Part shown: positions 22,401 to 34,052 of the stretch, piece by piece
How positions within the stretch are numbered: position 1 is the stretch's first letter
Layout of the letters: each line of letters begins with the position of its first letter
Assembly (NCBI RefSeq): GCF_026151205.1
Contig: NC_087076.1
Coordinates: 15,460,419-15,524,418, forward strand
Direction of reading: 5' to 3'
DNA: 64,000 bases
From: Bolinopsis microptera
Taxonomy: Eukaryota; Ctenophora; Tentaculata; Lobata; Bolinopsidae
Notes under the pieces: model-generated
Told to the model about the DNA's origin: nothing
The model's input: only the letters and a program-made list of their open reading frames with translations
The model's database searches: none
Translations under genes and position numbers: made by a program

Positions 22401-23086
22401 TATTATAAGAGTTATTATAAGAGACTATTTCATTCTATAATCATTATTTTTAACCTACGTATTTACGATTTCGTATCATTTTTTGTGACAATGTAAACAC
22501 TGATCTTAACTTGCATCAACTACATTGTCATCAAAATTTTCCCGCCTTTCAAACCAAAATCAGATATAAATAATTCGCCCAAAATTTAAAATTCCAAATA
22601 TTGTGACGGAATTTACCTCATTTCCCAATAACCGAGTGCCTTTTTAGCTAACTATTCGAAACAACATATTTTAGGGCTTTGATTGGTAGATCAACCATCA
22701 AATAATGAGTTAAAAGGTTTTTGAGGACATCTCATAGTAGAGTAGAGGTATGGTATTCTGAGTGTGACAAAGTTACCCAAATATTGCCTTGTAACCGTTC
22801 GATCCGTGCCCTTTAACCAATGTTGTATCATAATTGTTAGATTGACCTAATATTCTATATTTCAGACCAAGGAATGATAATTAGACAACTGCAGTTAACT
22901 AAGTCACACAAAATGTGACATTTGAACCATTATAGTGCCTAACAAAGTAACAACAATAGATTTTCTTTCTGAGCAGTGCATATGGGAGTATGGGTTACGT
23001 GGCTAATGTTCAGAACTTCTGAACGTGCTAGGTTAATAGATGTCAAAATTAAGCCACTATCGTCGAAAACGCTATCATTTTTCGGT

Positions 23087-24725
23087 TCTTTTGCGATAGT
23101 CAAAACGCGACAACTAGCGCTGGATGGCGACAACTAGCGCTATCCAGCGCTAGTTGTCGCCATCCAGCGCTAGTTGTCGCTATCCAGCGCTGGATAACGC
23201 TGGCCAGCGCGAAATATATATGTTCGATAATTGTCGCTATCCAGCGCTAGTTGTCGCCATCCAGCGCTAGTTGTCGCCATCCAGCGCTAGTTGTCGCTAT
23301 CCAGCGCTAGTTGTCGCTGGCTATGCGACACTGTCGCACGCGATAGTTTGCGATGGCCAGCGCAACTGGCCATCGCAGAAAACAGTTCGATAACTAGCGC
23401 TGGATGGCGACAACTAGCGCTGGATAGCGACAACTAGCGCTGGCCAGCGCTGGCCATCGATATCCAGCGCAAAATTTTTGCGCTATTACTCGTCAGCTAG
23501 CGCTAACCAGCGCTGGCCAGCGCTAGCCAGCGCTAGCCAGCGCTAACCAGCGCTAACCAGCGCTAACCAGCGCTAGCCAGAGCTAGCCAGAGCTAACCAG
23601 CGCTAGCCAGCGCTGGCCAGCGCTAGCTGACGAGTAATATCGCAACTATATTGCGCTGGCCAGCGCTGGCTGACGAGTAATACTAATATCGAGCGTGCTA
23701 AATCACTCTACAGTCGATCTTCGAGATTGTTCTAAAAGGGCCCCCGATGGTTGTGTCCAACTTCAATCGATGTATTTTCGGACGCTAATTCCGAATCAAC
23801 CCCCATGGGGCCATGGGCCCATGACATAGGGTTAAAATGCTCTCCTGACGAGATATTGGCGAAAAACTGTACATGTATCGATCACGTGATATGACCGTAT
23901 AAGGAAGTTAGTCTAATTTCTCGTTATTGTTAGGGTTTCAGCATATGTTTTTGTTAAGGATTGGGTTAGGGTTAGGGTTGGGATCAAATTAGACTTAGAG
24001 GGTTGGGGTTTCGAAAAGTCGTTCAGAACCAGCTAGAGTCAGAGAATGGATTAAAAAAGGCACGTGACAGTCAAGTGTAAAGTGATTAATCATCATCCGA
24101 GTAATATCGCAAGTATATGATTTTGATACATTGCGCTGGCTAGCGCTGGTTACCGCTGGCTAGCGCTGGCTAACACTGGCTAGCGCTGGCTAGCGCTGGA
24201 TAGCGACAACTAGCGCTGGCTAGCGCTGGATAGCGACAACTAGCGCTGGCCAGCGCTGGTTAGCGCTAGCTGACGAGTAATAGCGCAAAAATTTTGCGCT
24301 GGATATCGATGGCCAGCGCTGGCCAGCGCTGGCTATCGCTTAGCGCTGGCCAGCGCTGGCCAGCGCTAGTTGTCGCTATCCAGCGCTAGTTGTCGCCATC
24401 CAGCGCTAGTTATCGAACTGTTTTCTGCGATGGCCAGTTGCGCTGGCCATCGCAAACTATCGCGTGCGACAGTGTCGCATAGCCAGCGACAACTAGCGCT
24501 GGATAGCGACAACTAGCGCTGGATGGCGACAACTAGCGCTGGATGGCGTCAACTAGCGCTGGATAGCGACAATTATCGAACATATATATTTTGCGCTGGC
24601 CAGCGTTATCCAGCGCTGGATAGCGACAACTAGCGCTGGATGGCGACAACTAGCGCTGGATAGCGCTAGTTGTCGCCATCCAGCGCTAGTTGTCGCGTTT
24701 TGACTATCGCAAAAGAACCCATTTT
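23087..24725. repeat. GC-rich satellite arranged as a giant inverted repeat
   Basis: Arrays of 10- and 20-bp units built on the self-complementary core AGCGCT (CCAGCGCTAG, CCAGCGCTGG, GTCGCCATCCAGCGCTAGTT). The left block (about 23087-23690) and right block (about 24110-24725) are reverse complements at large scale, sharing landmarks such as GCGATAGTCAAAACGCGACA and GCGCAAAATTTTTGCGC in mirrored order. About 420 bp of non-repeat spacer separates them. Sharply higher GC than the surroundings. Confidence 0.9.
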
Positions 24726-24803
24726 TCTTTACCAATATCCTCAAACTCAAATGAACGTGTCCTTAAATATCAAATAACGGAGTAGTTCGCTGTTTATTAG
24801 TCT

Positions 24804-24846
24804 CACACACTGAATACAGGTTGATGTAACCTGTATTCAGTGTGTG
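24804..24846. repeat. Palindrome with 19-bp arms
   Basis: CACACACTGAATACAGGTT and its complement separated by five bases. Confidence 0.9.
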
Positions 24847-25165
24847 TAATTTCAATTTAGCATTTTAACTAGTATAGAAGCATTTATTATATACTAACAT
24901 TTATAACAATTTTAGCCTGAAGTTGGCGTTGACGCCGAAAATTTGCCCTTACTCCTAACTTCCTTGTTTCACTTGTCCTTGTCTCTTCCAACCGGATAAT
25001 ATCCAGATATCAGTGTCCTTAAATGGCCAAACACAATTCAATAAAATTCGGCTCGATCCGACTATCCAAACTATCAAATAAATGCGAAAATGAACCTTTA
25101 TTTGAAAAAATGAACACGAATATTTCGATTTGACAAATTCCTCGAACCAGTGGTGGTAGTAAGTC

Positions 25166-25369
25166 TTCTTCTTTTGATTGGTCGGCGTCGACTGTAAGCC
25201 TTCCTTGCGGTGGCTTTCACAACGCGTCCCCATTCTTCAACTCCTGCTGCTGGAGAGAGAGACTCCCAAATTATATACCATAAATATATTATACATAGAT
25301 ATCGACAACAGACTCCGAGAGTCTTGAAGTTCTGTTACCACCGCCCCTGGTGCAACCCCTTACGGGTTA
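25166..25369 (-). mobile_element. Retroposon insertion with 13-bp target duplication
   Basis: GTGGTAGTAAGTC occurs at 25153-25165 and 25370-25382 around a 204-bp insert. Read on the minus strand the insert ends in an A-rich tail (AAAAGAAGAA), as left by target-primed reverse transcription. The uninterrupted host MITE sequence at 8899-8925 confirms the insertion. Source family not identified. Confidence 0.75.
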
Positions 25370-25830
25370 GTGGTAGTAAGTCATACCAGAATGAATTATT
25401 TCAATTGGGCACTCAGTGACTGAGCTTTAAGGCCAACGTATGGGTACTGACTTTTGTCCCCCCCCCCCCTGTAAAATAAATGATGATAATGTTAATTCAA
25501 ATAGAGATAAATAATTGTGGATAATAAGAATCTTGACACTTTTTGACGTCACTCATAATCCCTGGACTGTAGATTCTCTTTGTTAGTGTTATATCTGTTG
25601 TAGTGGGAAATAACACCTGCTGTTGTGGATATAACACCTGTAGTGCAACAATATATCTTTATTGTTATCTCTGTCCTCCAGTGCAATGTCCTACTATTCA
25701 TCACCTAGAATATTTTAAATCGTTATTGTCCTTGAGTCATTTTGACTTTTTGAGGTAAATGCTAAATATATACGTATATTTCAAATGTCATAACTAAAAC
25801 TCTAAAAGTTTTGTCTCGTCAAGCTGATCC

Positions 25831-25838
25831 TATAAATA
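25831..25838 (+). promoter_or_regulatory. TATA box of the duplicated SIRT6 promoter (copy 1, relic)
   Basis: TATAAATA in the same context as the copy 2 promoter. It is followed by the paralogue of the upstream exon, whose splice donor is changed (GAAG-AT instead of GAAG-GT at 26041). Confidence 0.45.
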
Positions 25839-26297
25839 ACACTTGACTATAAATTATTTTAAGATAATGGATGCTTTTGAAGTTATAGGCATTTTAATTT
25901 TGAGAATTTTGAGAATTTATTCAAAAGTGCGAATACTCAAACAAATTTATAACAGTGCCAAAACAAATTGTTTTGTTTTTCTTCAATACCAACAAGTTTA
26001 TATAAGAAATTCCTGGTGTTGTCCTAACTCCTCATTGAAGATAAAGCTGTCGTTCTCTGCTGTGCATTTTATTCATTATAATCTAGTTTACTATAAACAT
26101 AGTACTACTTAAAAACTCTCCTTGTTTTATTCACTATTTAGTGTTATACTATAATCTATACTAAACTATACTATGATATCAATGATATTGCTTAGGTGAT
26201 ATTATAGAGTTCATACTGGATTTGAAACTTGTGTATTATTCATTATTAAAAGTATTTGCAAATAAATTCTATAATCTTTTATTAATTGTAGCTTGCT

Positions 26298-26386
26298 ATG
26301 TCCTTCAATTATCCCTATCAAAGTATCCTGACAAGGGTGAGCTTGGTAACGAGGAACAGATTGAAACAACTGAAAAGGTCATAGAA
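26298..26386 (+). pseudogene. SIRT6 first coding exon fragment at the duplication joint
   Basis: Matches codons 1-33 of the intact SIRT6 exon at 36402, but lacks seven bases after the fifth codon (frameshift) and stops at 26386, where it is joined to the start of copy 2. It has no downstream sirtuin exons, so it is non-functional. Confidence 0.9.
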
Positions 26387-26767
26387 CATACTAGGCCGAG
26401 CTGTCGGGAATCAACTTTCCCTGCTCCTGCTAAATTTCTTGTTTCATTGAAAAAATAAATGCCTGTAAGATCGATTGTGGACCTTTATAATATGTTGCGC
26501 AATCATGTTGACAATGATATATTGCGCAATTCACCCTCTTACTACTCTTGTTGATGACAATTCTTTCAGATACTGGGCTTTCTACTATTGTCATGCACAT
26601 GGAGTTGTAAGGTAGGAGCTATATTTAGTTTTACCTGAGCTATCGATTATATATAATATATACAGAGTTTCTTATCAAACATTGTCATGCTTGCTTCGCC
26701 TCGAAAGAGGAAGTTTTTGAGTAGTACCATAACACATAAGCTGATTTGTACACATTCATATTCAGTC

Positions 26768-29700
26768 ATGATACCAATATTTAAACTTCTACTGGTTCTA
26801 TTGAAGATCTGTCTGTCACAATCTTTACATGATCAGCCAGGTAAAATACATTAGATTGTGTTGATTTGAAATTCCAGCTTTAAAAGTCACATCTAACAAG
26901 CTCACCATTTAACGATTCTCTTCTAAGTTAACCAATTAACCATTTAAATTCTTGATGCAATCTGAATAGAAATTTGGGCAGTATCCAACTAGCCTTACAT
27001 GTGTTCGCGAACAGATCATTTCGTCTAGTTAGACAGTAGAGTACCATGTCAGAAATTGGAATAGTTGTTTTTGTTGTTTGTTGTTTTGTTTTTGTTGATG
27101 ATCGTAACTGATAATTCTTCACCGAAAACGAATCGTAATCATTTGTTTCATTGAGTAAGTTACTACGCTACAATCAATGCTAGTCGTAACTAATTATATC
27201 CAAGATACCACAAAAAAAGAAAGATACCACATAATTTGAATCTTAATCTCTTAATCAATAATTTGATCCAGCAATATACTACGCTACCATTGCATTAATG
27301 GCAATACTAGTCGTAACTAATTCATATGATCTGGTAACCATTATGTCATAAGTTGCCTGGGAAAAAGTGTTCGCGAACACCTGTCGGGCTAGTTGGATAC
27401 TAGCCCGTTGGATACTATTGGATGCAATCTGAATTGAAATTTGTTAGTCCCAGTGCTCCAAATGCATTCACAAGAAATGATTTATCACTTCTGGTTTTAG
27501 ATTTTTATCTTAAAACAAGCCGTTTACCCTCTTTGTACTGCTTTGTAGCAGAAGAGCGTGCAAATATTACAAATATATCAAATATTACAAATATAACATA
27601 ATATATATATTACCATTTACCTTTTCAGGGTTACAAGTGCCCAATTTGTCTGGTAGATTCCCCCGCCAAGCATCCCCTAGCAGAAACGGTAAAACTGACA
27701 CATTGTACTGTCTAATTTATTTAAAATGTGGACCATGGGATTTATGGTTAACCACCTTCCTTGTGTTGTTGGTTAATCATATGAGCGGGATATAAATACT
27801 TAAAAACTTTGATGATAAATTACTTCATAGTGTTAAATTAGTACAACTATATAGATACCTTATCGGACGTTATTTGACTGGACATTACGTGAACGGACAT
27901 TATTTTGAACGGACAATAATATGAACACTCGAAGTTATTCTAAACCATTAAAAATCCTAACTTGGACAGACCATAAAAGGACGGACTTAATTTGAAGTTC
28001 GGACATAAAAATGAACGCTAGGGCCTTCAGCGTTTAATTATTATCCGTTCAAATAAAGTCCGATAAGGTAGCTATTATCCAACCAGACACCTGTAGAGGA
28101 CTAAGAGGAATGGTAGAATGTCCAGACAATCAACTTCTGCCATGTATCCGGGAGAGTTACATGTGTGATGGTGAAGAAGACTGTTCAGATGGTTCAGATG
28201 AGAACAGAACGTTTTGTAAAGGTTTGTCAGTTACTATTATCAGTATAAGTAACAGCTGTTAAAAATTTAAGTGCCAACTGCCAATACTTTATTATAGTGT
28301 TAAATAGGGAATTATTCAACGTTTCAATGTGACAACATCGTATTTATGATCTCAAATTAATTGTCATAATATGGTAGTGTTGAAAGTATTAAAACTTATT
28401 AAAAATAATTTGAGATCATGAATACGATGTTGTCACATTGAAACGTTGAATAATTCCTTTCCTGATAAGAGTCTTATCCTTGTTGCATCAAACAGGATCA
28501 ATAGAAATTTACCCAAGAAAACATTTTAACTATGCGACTCATAAATAATATTCCAATCCGGATTTTACAGTGTTAAAAATAAGTATTATTATCTATACTA
28601 TACTAATAATCTCAATAAATCTGTGTGTTTGTCTGTTTGTCATTTACGAATGTTTAAATCAAGAAAACAGTAAGAGATATGGGACTCGTTTTTTTCGGTA
28701 TAGTAGTAGTAAGCGGTTAAATTGATCATTTTGTGACCCAAATGTGATACTAAAGTGTCTCACATTCTCCCGCTCTCTCTCCTCTCATAAAAGATTTGCT
28801 ATATATTAGGTAATTTGGCAGTGTACCTCAAGATTGCCTATCAAGTATTACTATTAGATACATGAGGGGCACTCAGAATTAAATTGCGGTCTGTTTGGAC
28901 TGAGCGAGTTCATACTTTCGCACTGTTTTAACTACGAAAATGTAATGCGTGTTTTCAAATATAATAGGCGGGTTTATACTTTTGCAATGCTGTTAATTTC
29001 GCACTAAACGTATTATTCGAATTAAATTCGCATACTTATTTTTCTCTGAAAATTGCCGCATTTAAAAAAATGTACCAAATACGGGAACAGGAAATCACTT
29101 GCCCACATCAAAATGTTCACTATAGTTGGCTTTGTATGGTGGAATATTGCCAAAACATGTGTTTCCCGCAACACATTCGTGGTTACTGGACACTGGTTAG
29201 TGACTAGCGTGGGTACTGACCAAGATTGCAAGGGGTTAAATTTAGCTCATACCCGAAGACGTTATGGAGTAAACTAACTTCTCTTAATAAACTTGAAATC
29301 ACTTAATTTTCTCCACAGTCTAGTCTACTTGTCGAGATTTGTATGTTTGAGATTTGAAATTGAAGTATAACGTCACAATTCACATAATATCCAACTAGAT
29401 TATAGACTCGAGAATGGCTGCGCGTTCCCACAGCCGCATTTTTACCGAATTTTTCGCGCATTTTTTGACGAATTTAACAGCCCTAAAAATTAAAACTTAA
29501 AGTTGTAAATTGGCGAATTATTCGCGTACTTTTTGAAAACTCTAAATACGCCGTACTTTTTGACGAAAATTTGGCGAATTTAACAGCCTGGTACTTTTGC
29601 ATTTCAACTGTGATAGTGAAGTCCCGGCCGTAGGCACGGGTTACACTAGTATATAATATATAGCTATTATCCAGACTACACCTGTAAAGGAGGATTGGTA

Positions 29701-32700
29701 AAATGTCCAGACGCAGGTGGTCTACAATGTATCGATAAGAGTTACATGTGTGATGGTGAAGAAGACTGTTCAGATGGTTCAGATGAGAACGGAGCGCTAG
29801 CGTTTTGTAAAGGTTTGTCAGTTACTATTATCAGTATCAACTCAATGAAACAAGAAATTTGTCCTTCCTAGTGTCAAATTAGTACCACTCATTTTTCATC
29901 AGACATCAGACACTGGCAACAGTCCAATCTACCCGATTGTAAAATATATATTATAATACAAAATGTAATATGATATGCATTATATTATATTATATTGTAT
30001 TATATACTTCACGACAATCTGTCGTACAACAGGGGTTCCGGAGAACCCCCTTCCCGGTACTCCCGAAACTTAAAATTTTGTTAACCATTTGCATTGATTG
30101 ATCAACGGCCTGCAAAATTTCATACCTCTAATTTAATTTTAACATGGTTTCGGAGGCACCCGAACAATAATATGGTGATTTCTGGGTTTTTACCGAATTT
30201 GGTATAACAGTGCATATTTTATGCAAATTTCTTAAAAATCTCCACATAGCTATTTCTAATTCCTGATATATGATTAGAATTTTATGAACTATAAATAAAC
30301 CTGCTCTATGTGATCTCCTCGGTCGACACAGCCGAATGATAGGAAACTTGATTGAGGGTTTAATGAGCAGCGGTGCCTGAAAGGATACCCCTTCAGAACA
30401 TGTACATTTCGATGACCCAGTAGAGGAATCTACGAACTTTCCAAATTATCCAAATAATTAATTTTTTCCCCATTTTAGCAAATTCCGAAACTTTTGTATT
30501 CCAACATCACACAGGTAGTAAAGATTGTTATCACGTAAAAGAACAGAGTGGATTCCTCAAGTACACCTGCAACACCGGAATAAGCGGAGATTTATTCCTC
30601 AAGTGCCACAACACTGATGAATACTACGAATATGAGGAGCGTTTGGGTAGTGTGAATTTAAAGGGACAGCTCTGTTCGGATGACACAAACTTTTATCAGC
30701 TTTGTGGGAAAGAAAGACCACGATATAAGTTTAAGAATGATGAGGGTCTCTGTGGTGACGTCCTGTGCGTGATCGGTAATAACAAATTTCTGACTACACT
30801 CGACACAATAAGGTATACGGGTAGACATTGTGATGGTAAACCTGATTGTATTAATAGTGACCTGGATGAAAAAGGATGCCCTGATCTTACGAACATGACG
30901 ACCTTATTGAGTGGTACTAAGGTTCAAACCAGGCTGGTCTGTGATGATGTCTGTGACACATGGGATTGTGAGGATGAGGCTATCTGTAACGGATACCAAT
31001 ATGGCATGTGGTGTAAAAAGAAAGTACTATACAAAGGAGAAGGAATCTACTATGTTTCACTATCTACAATATGTGATGGACGGGTAGAATGTGTAGACGG
31101 GGAGGACGAAGCAAACTGTACCGTGACAAATGAGTCAGTATACACTTGTGAAAATGTATTGACACATCGTATCGTTCCAATTCACAATTATACTAGATGT
31201 TCAGTTATAGATATCCGTTCCGGTTGGGTGGAGGTTTGCATAGATTATTGCTTAGATTATTTAACAGATTATTGCACACATTTTGCAGAGCAGACAAATT
31301 GCTCTGACCCTAACAGGGTGGGTATCTCTTGTCAGATAAACGGGTACATGTCTACAGTTTCCAAGTACATGATTTGTTTTGGTGAGAAAATATGCGATGA
31401 TAACATTGAAAACATCTGTTTGGAGCCATCATTTTATTGCCATGTGCACAAACATCTGATGTGTGACGGAAGAGTAGACTGTGACAATAAAGAAGATGAA
31501 ACACATTTTAGCTGTGACCAACAAACTCAACAAAAATGTAAAAGGCGTGTTGGACGAGCAGAGGAATTGGCAATACCACTCTCTTGGTTAGAAGATGGAG
31601 TGTTGGACTGTATCGATGGTAGAGATGAGGAGACCATCTGGCCCACTTGTGGAAAAGATATATCATCGAGATTTGTCAAAGTTGAAGAAAACTGTCAAAA
31701 TGTCCTTCTCTGTCCATGGAGTGAACCCAGTTTTGTGGAACTAAGAGATCTTTGTGATGGACTTGAAACCTGTGGAAATGAGAATAAAGTCTGCTCTGAG
31801 GCCCGAAGTAATCTAAGAATTTCCACAACTGTTTTGACAAGCGATAACGGTTTGAGTAAACGTCTCTCGTTTTGCCTAAAAGGATTAAAAAACAACGTAC
31901 ATCTTAAGGACTGCACAACGTTTCCAAAATTCATCTTCCCAAATCACCGTTTTTTTGGAGTAGCAGATAGAACTTCAGTCATCCTACCGGCAGAACTTCA
32001 AAGTTGTGACCACATGTTTGGAGAGCTGTACGTGTACACCAGTTGTACTCACAATTGTATCAGCTCTCCTTGTCCATTGAAAAACATTCCTAGATACGAG
32101 GTGTGTCCTGAACAATACCCAAATAGGATCGGAACTGTAGCTAACAATAAATATCTAGCATTTTTCACAAAATCATTCGGAAATTTCTACACAAACAGAT
32201 ATTTTGTTTGTGACAACAAGATCAAGTGTATTGATTACTCGAAAGTTTGTAATCTTGTGGATGATTGTGGAGATGGTTCAGACGAGGAATCCTGTACTAA
32301 CCATTTTAAATGCAACGCAACAGGACATTACATACCCAAAACCAGTAAGTGTGATGGATTATTTGATTGTTTGGACTTATCTGATGAATGCAATGTCGAT
32401 TGTTCAAGAAATATTCTAGAGGGTTCAGTTTTAAACGTTATTTCGTGGTTAGTAGGAGTTATAGCTATCGTAGCTAACCTTATCATTATTTTGAAAAGTG
32501 CGCCAACCTTAACTAGATGCAAGACAACAGTTGCTTTCATAAATAAATCGCTTGTCATTGCAATATCGGTCGGAGACTTGTTTGTCGGTTGTTACCTATT
32601 CATAATCGCAATCTATGACGGGATCATCTTTGGAGAAGATTATTGCCCCAAACAAATCAATTGGATTACAAGCATCGACTGCTCAAAAATCGGTGTTCTT

Positions 32701-33894
32701 AGCACCGTAGGGTCTCAACTCTCACTATTTGCCATGTGTGGTCTGAGCCTTACTCGAATCTATGGAATATACCATTCTATGAGAATTCCGGGAAAAGTGA
32801 CTTGGTTATTTTCGTTGCAATTCGTAGTGAGTTTGATAATCTTGATCGCATCATCACTGAGCATCGCTGTCATTCCGATTCTTGGAAAATTTCAGGACTT
32901 CTTTGTCAACGGTGTAAACTTTGCAAAAGATCTAAAAGTATTTATAGGCACGCCAAACAAGCAGAAAATTTCAGCAGTGCTTGAATCGTACTACGGAAGA
33001 ATGTTGGACACTGAATTGAGTTGGAAAATGATTTATAAAATGGTCAATGAAATGTATTCTCACGATTTTGAATACCCAGACCACACGACAAAGATTCTGA
33101 GGGTTGATTTCTATGGAAACGATGGGGTCTGCTTGTTTAAATATTTTGTAAAAAACGATGACCCACAAAGAATTTTCGTGTGGACCATCCTTGCTTTGAA
33201 CTTTGTGTGCTTCATATTGATTACAGTTTCGTATATGGCGATTGGCTGCATTTCTCAGAAATCATCTGTTATTGTAGCACAGGCTGACACCTATGAGCAA
33301 AATTCCCAACGTTATACAAAAATGAACCGAAAAATCTCCATTATAATCACAACTGATTTCTTTTGTTGGATCCCCTTTATAGTGATCTGTGTGCTACACT
33401 CCCTTGAAGTGTTGGATGCAACTCCTTGGTATAGCATAGTCTCCGTCATCATCCTTCCGATCAACTCAGTCATTAATCCTTTGATTTATGACAACACTTT
33501 GGTCATCCTGCTCATCACCCCTTTCCAGAGAGTTATAAGCTTTATTACCAGAAAACAATTTTACCAAACGCTAACAGGGACATTAAGAAGAGTAATTTTG
33601 AGTTTTGTACGATCATTAACAAAAATATGGAGAATCTCAACCACTACCAAAACTGTTGACTTTGAGTTAGGTGACATTAAAACAGCAGAGCCAATAATTG
33701 GAGAAGAGCCAATAATTGGAAAAGAGCCAATAATTGGAGAAGAGCCAATAATTGGAGAAGAGCCAATAATTGGAGAAGAGCCAATAATTGGAGAAGAGCC
33801 AATAATTGGAGAAGAGCCAATAATTGGAGAAGAAGGAATTGAAAAACTTTCTCAGACTCCCACGCAGCAACGAATCAAGAACACTGCTGTTTGA
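26768..33894 (+). CDS. LDLa-bearing rhodopsin-like 7TM receptor, copy 2 (four exons, 1241 aa)
   Basis: Exons 26768-26840 (signal peptide), 28087-28221 (LDLa: [19 protein letters not shown]), 29675-29812 (LDLa: [15 protein letters not shown]...FC) and 30515-33894 (further LDLa-like modules, 7TM, tail). All junctions are phase 1, so the LDLa exons are symmetrical cassettes that can be gained or lost in frame. TM1 begins near 32434, the DRY-equivalent is TRIY (about 32752), and TM7 has NPLIY. The loop between TM4 and TM5 is about 100 residues. The tail holds eight EPIIGE units. The main exon is nearly identical to copy 1. The intronless 7TM part resembles type C LGR/GRL101 receptors without leucine-rich repeats. 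Plasma-membrane location is inferred from signal peptide and TM segments. No ligand can be named. Confidence 0.88.
27858..28068. mobile_element. Complete 211-bp MITE of the CCTTATCGGAC family
   Basis: Termini CCTTATCGGACGTTATTTGA and TCAAATAAAGTCCGATAAGG (imperfect inverted repeat), flanked by TA on each side. It ends just 18 bp before the first LDLa exon, so its right end lies next to the branch/acceptor region. Confidence 0.8.
28308..28457. mobile_element. Fold-back unit with about 50-bp inverted arms
   Basis: 28308-28358 and 28408-28457 are reverse complements (GGAATTATTCAACGTTTCAA...), with a 49-bp AT-rich spacer. In receptor intron 2. Confidence 0.75.
28592..29649. mobile_element. Helitron-like non-autonomous element
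   Basis: Starts TCTATACTATACTAATAATC after an A and ends ...GGGTTACACTAG before a T, matching the 5'-TC...CTRR-3' ends and A/T insertion point of Helitrons. A short CCCG...CGGG hairpin lies just upstream of the 3' end. No Rep/helicase ORF. Sits in the intron between the two LDLa exons. Confidence 0.5.
33688..33832 (+). repeat. 18-bp coding minisatellite in receptor tail (copy 2, eight units)
   Basis: Same GAGCCAATAATTGGAGAA unit as copy 1, eight in-frame copies with one EPIIGK variant. Confidence 0.95.
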
Positions 33895-34052
33895 TAGGGT
33901 AACAGAGTCGTCCCTTAATCTGCGACTAGAGCCCGATAGAGTTCTTGTATCGATATTCTTACGATCTGCAACAATGATTTTCAAAGTTTCCAAAAAATGC
34001 GTTTTCAATGTTAGTTCATGTTTCTTGTATACATTATAGAATATAGAGGTTA

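Larger units (their letters stand above)
20908..24762. mobile_element. TTAA-flanked insertion with 35-bp inverted termini and giant hairpin core (3.86 kb)
   Basis: TTAA at 20904-20907 and 24763-24766. 20908-20942 and 24728-24762 are perfect reverse complements over 35 bp (starts GGACACGTTCATTTGAGTTT). It encodes no protein. The left 2.1 kb is AT-rich with many TTTGTCACA words and a 300-bp tandem repeat; the right part is the GCGCT-rich hairpin array. A further ...GTGTCC-TTAA occurs at 25014-25022. By comparison with 8811-9583 the sequence between 24766 and 25022 is also inserted, so a second nested event or a larger original element is likely. Confidence 0.75.
20410..25471. mobile_element. 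MITE related to 8811-9583, carrying nested insertions
   Basis: Outer ends CAGGGG...(23 G at 20412-20434) and CCCC...CTG, flanked by TA, with ...CCAACGTATGGGTACTGAC inside the right end. Left and right flanking parts (20410-20907 and 25023-25471) align in inverse orientation with the element at 8811-9583. The interior has been split by a large TTAA insertion and a 204-bp retroposon. Copy 2 has a short version at 34053-34467. Confidence 0.75.
8661..26386 (+). repeat. Segmental tandem duplication, copy 1
   Basis: The sequence starting at 8661 (TACTAGGCCGAGCTG...) recurs at 26389, and order and content then run in parallel through receptor exon 1, the receptor main exon, its 3' flank and the SIRT6 promoter/first exon. 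The right end is 26386, inside SIRT6 exon 1. It is expanded relative to copy 2 by large TTAA- and TA-flanked insertions, and lacks about 1.8 kb (two LDLa exons) present in copy 2. Confidence 0.9.

Noticed and set aside
23955-23985. Short TTAGGG-like run as an interstitial telomere
   Set aside because: Only two to three units; too short to mean more than chance.
23087-24725. CRISPR-like array
   Set aside because: Repeats are contiguous, self-complementary and without unique spacers, and the context is an animal genome.
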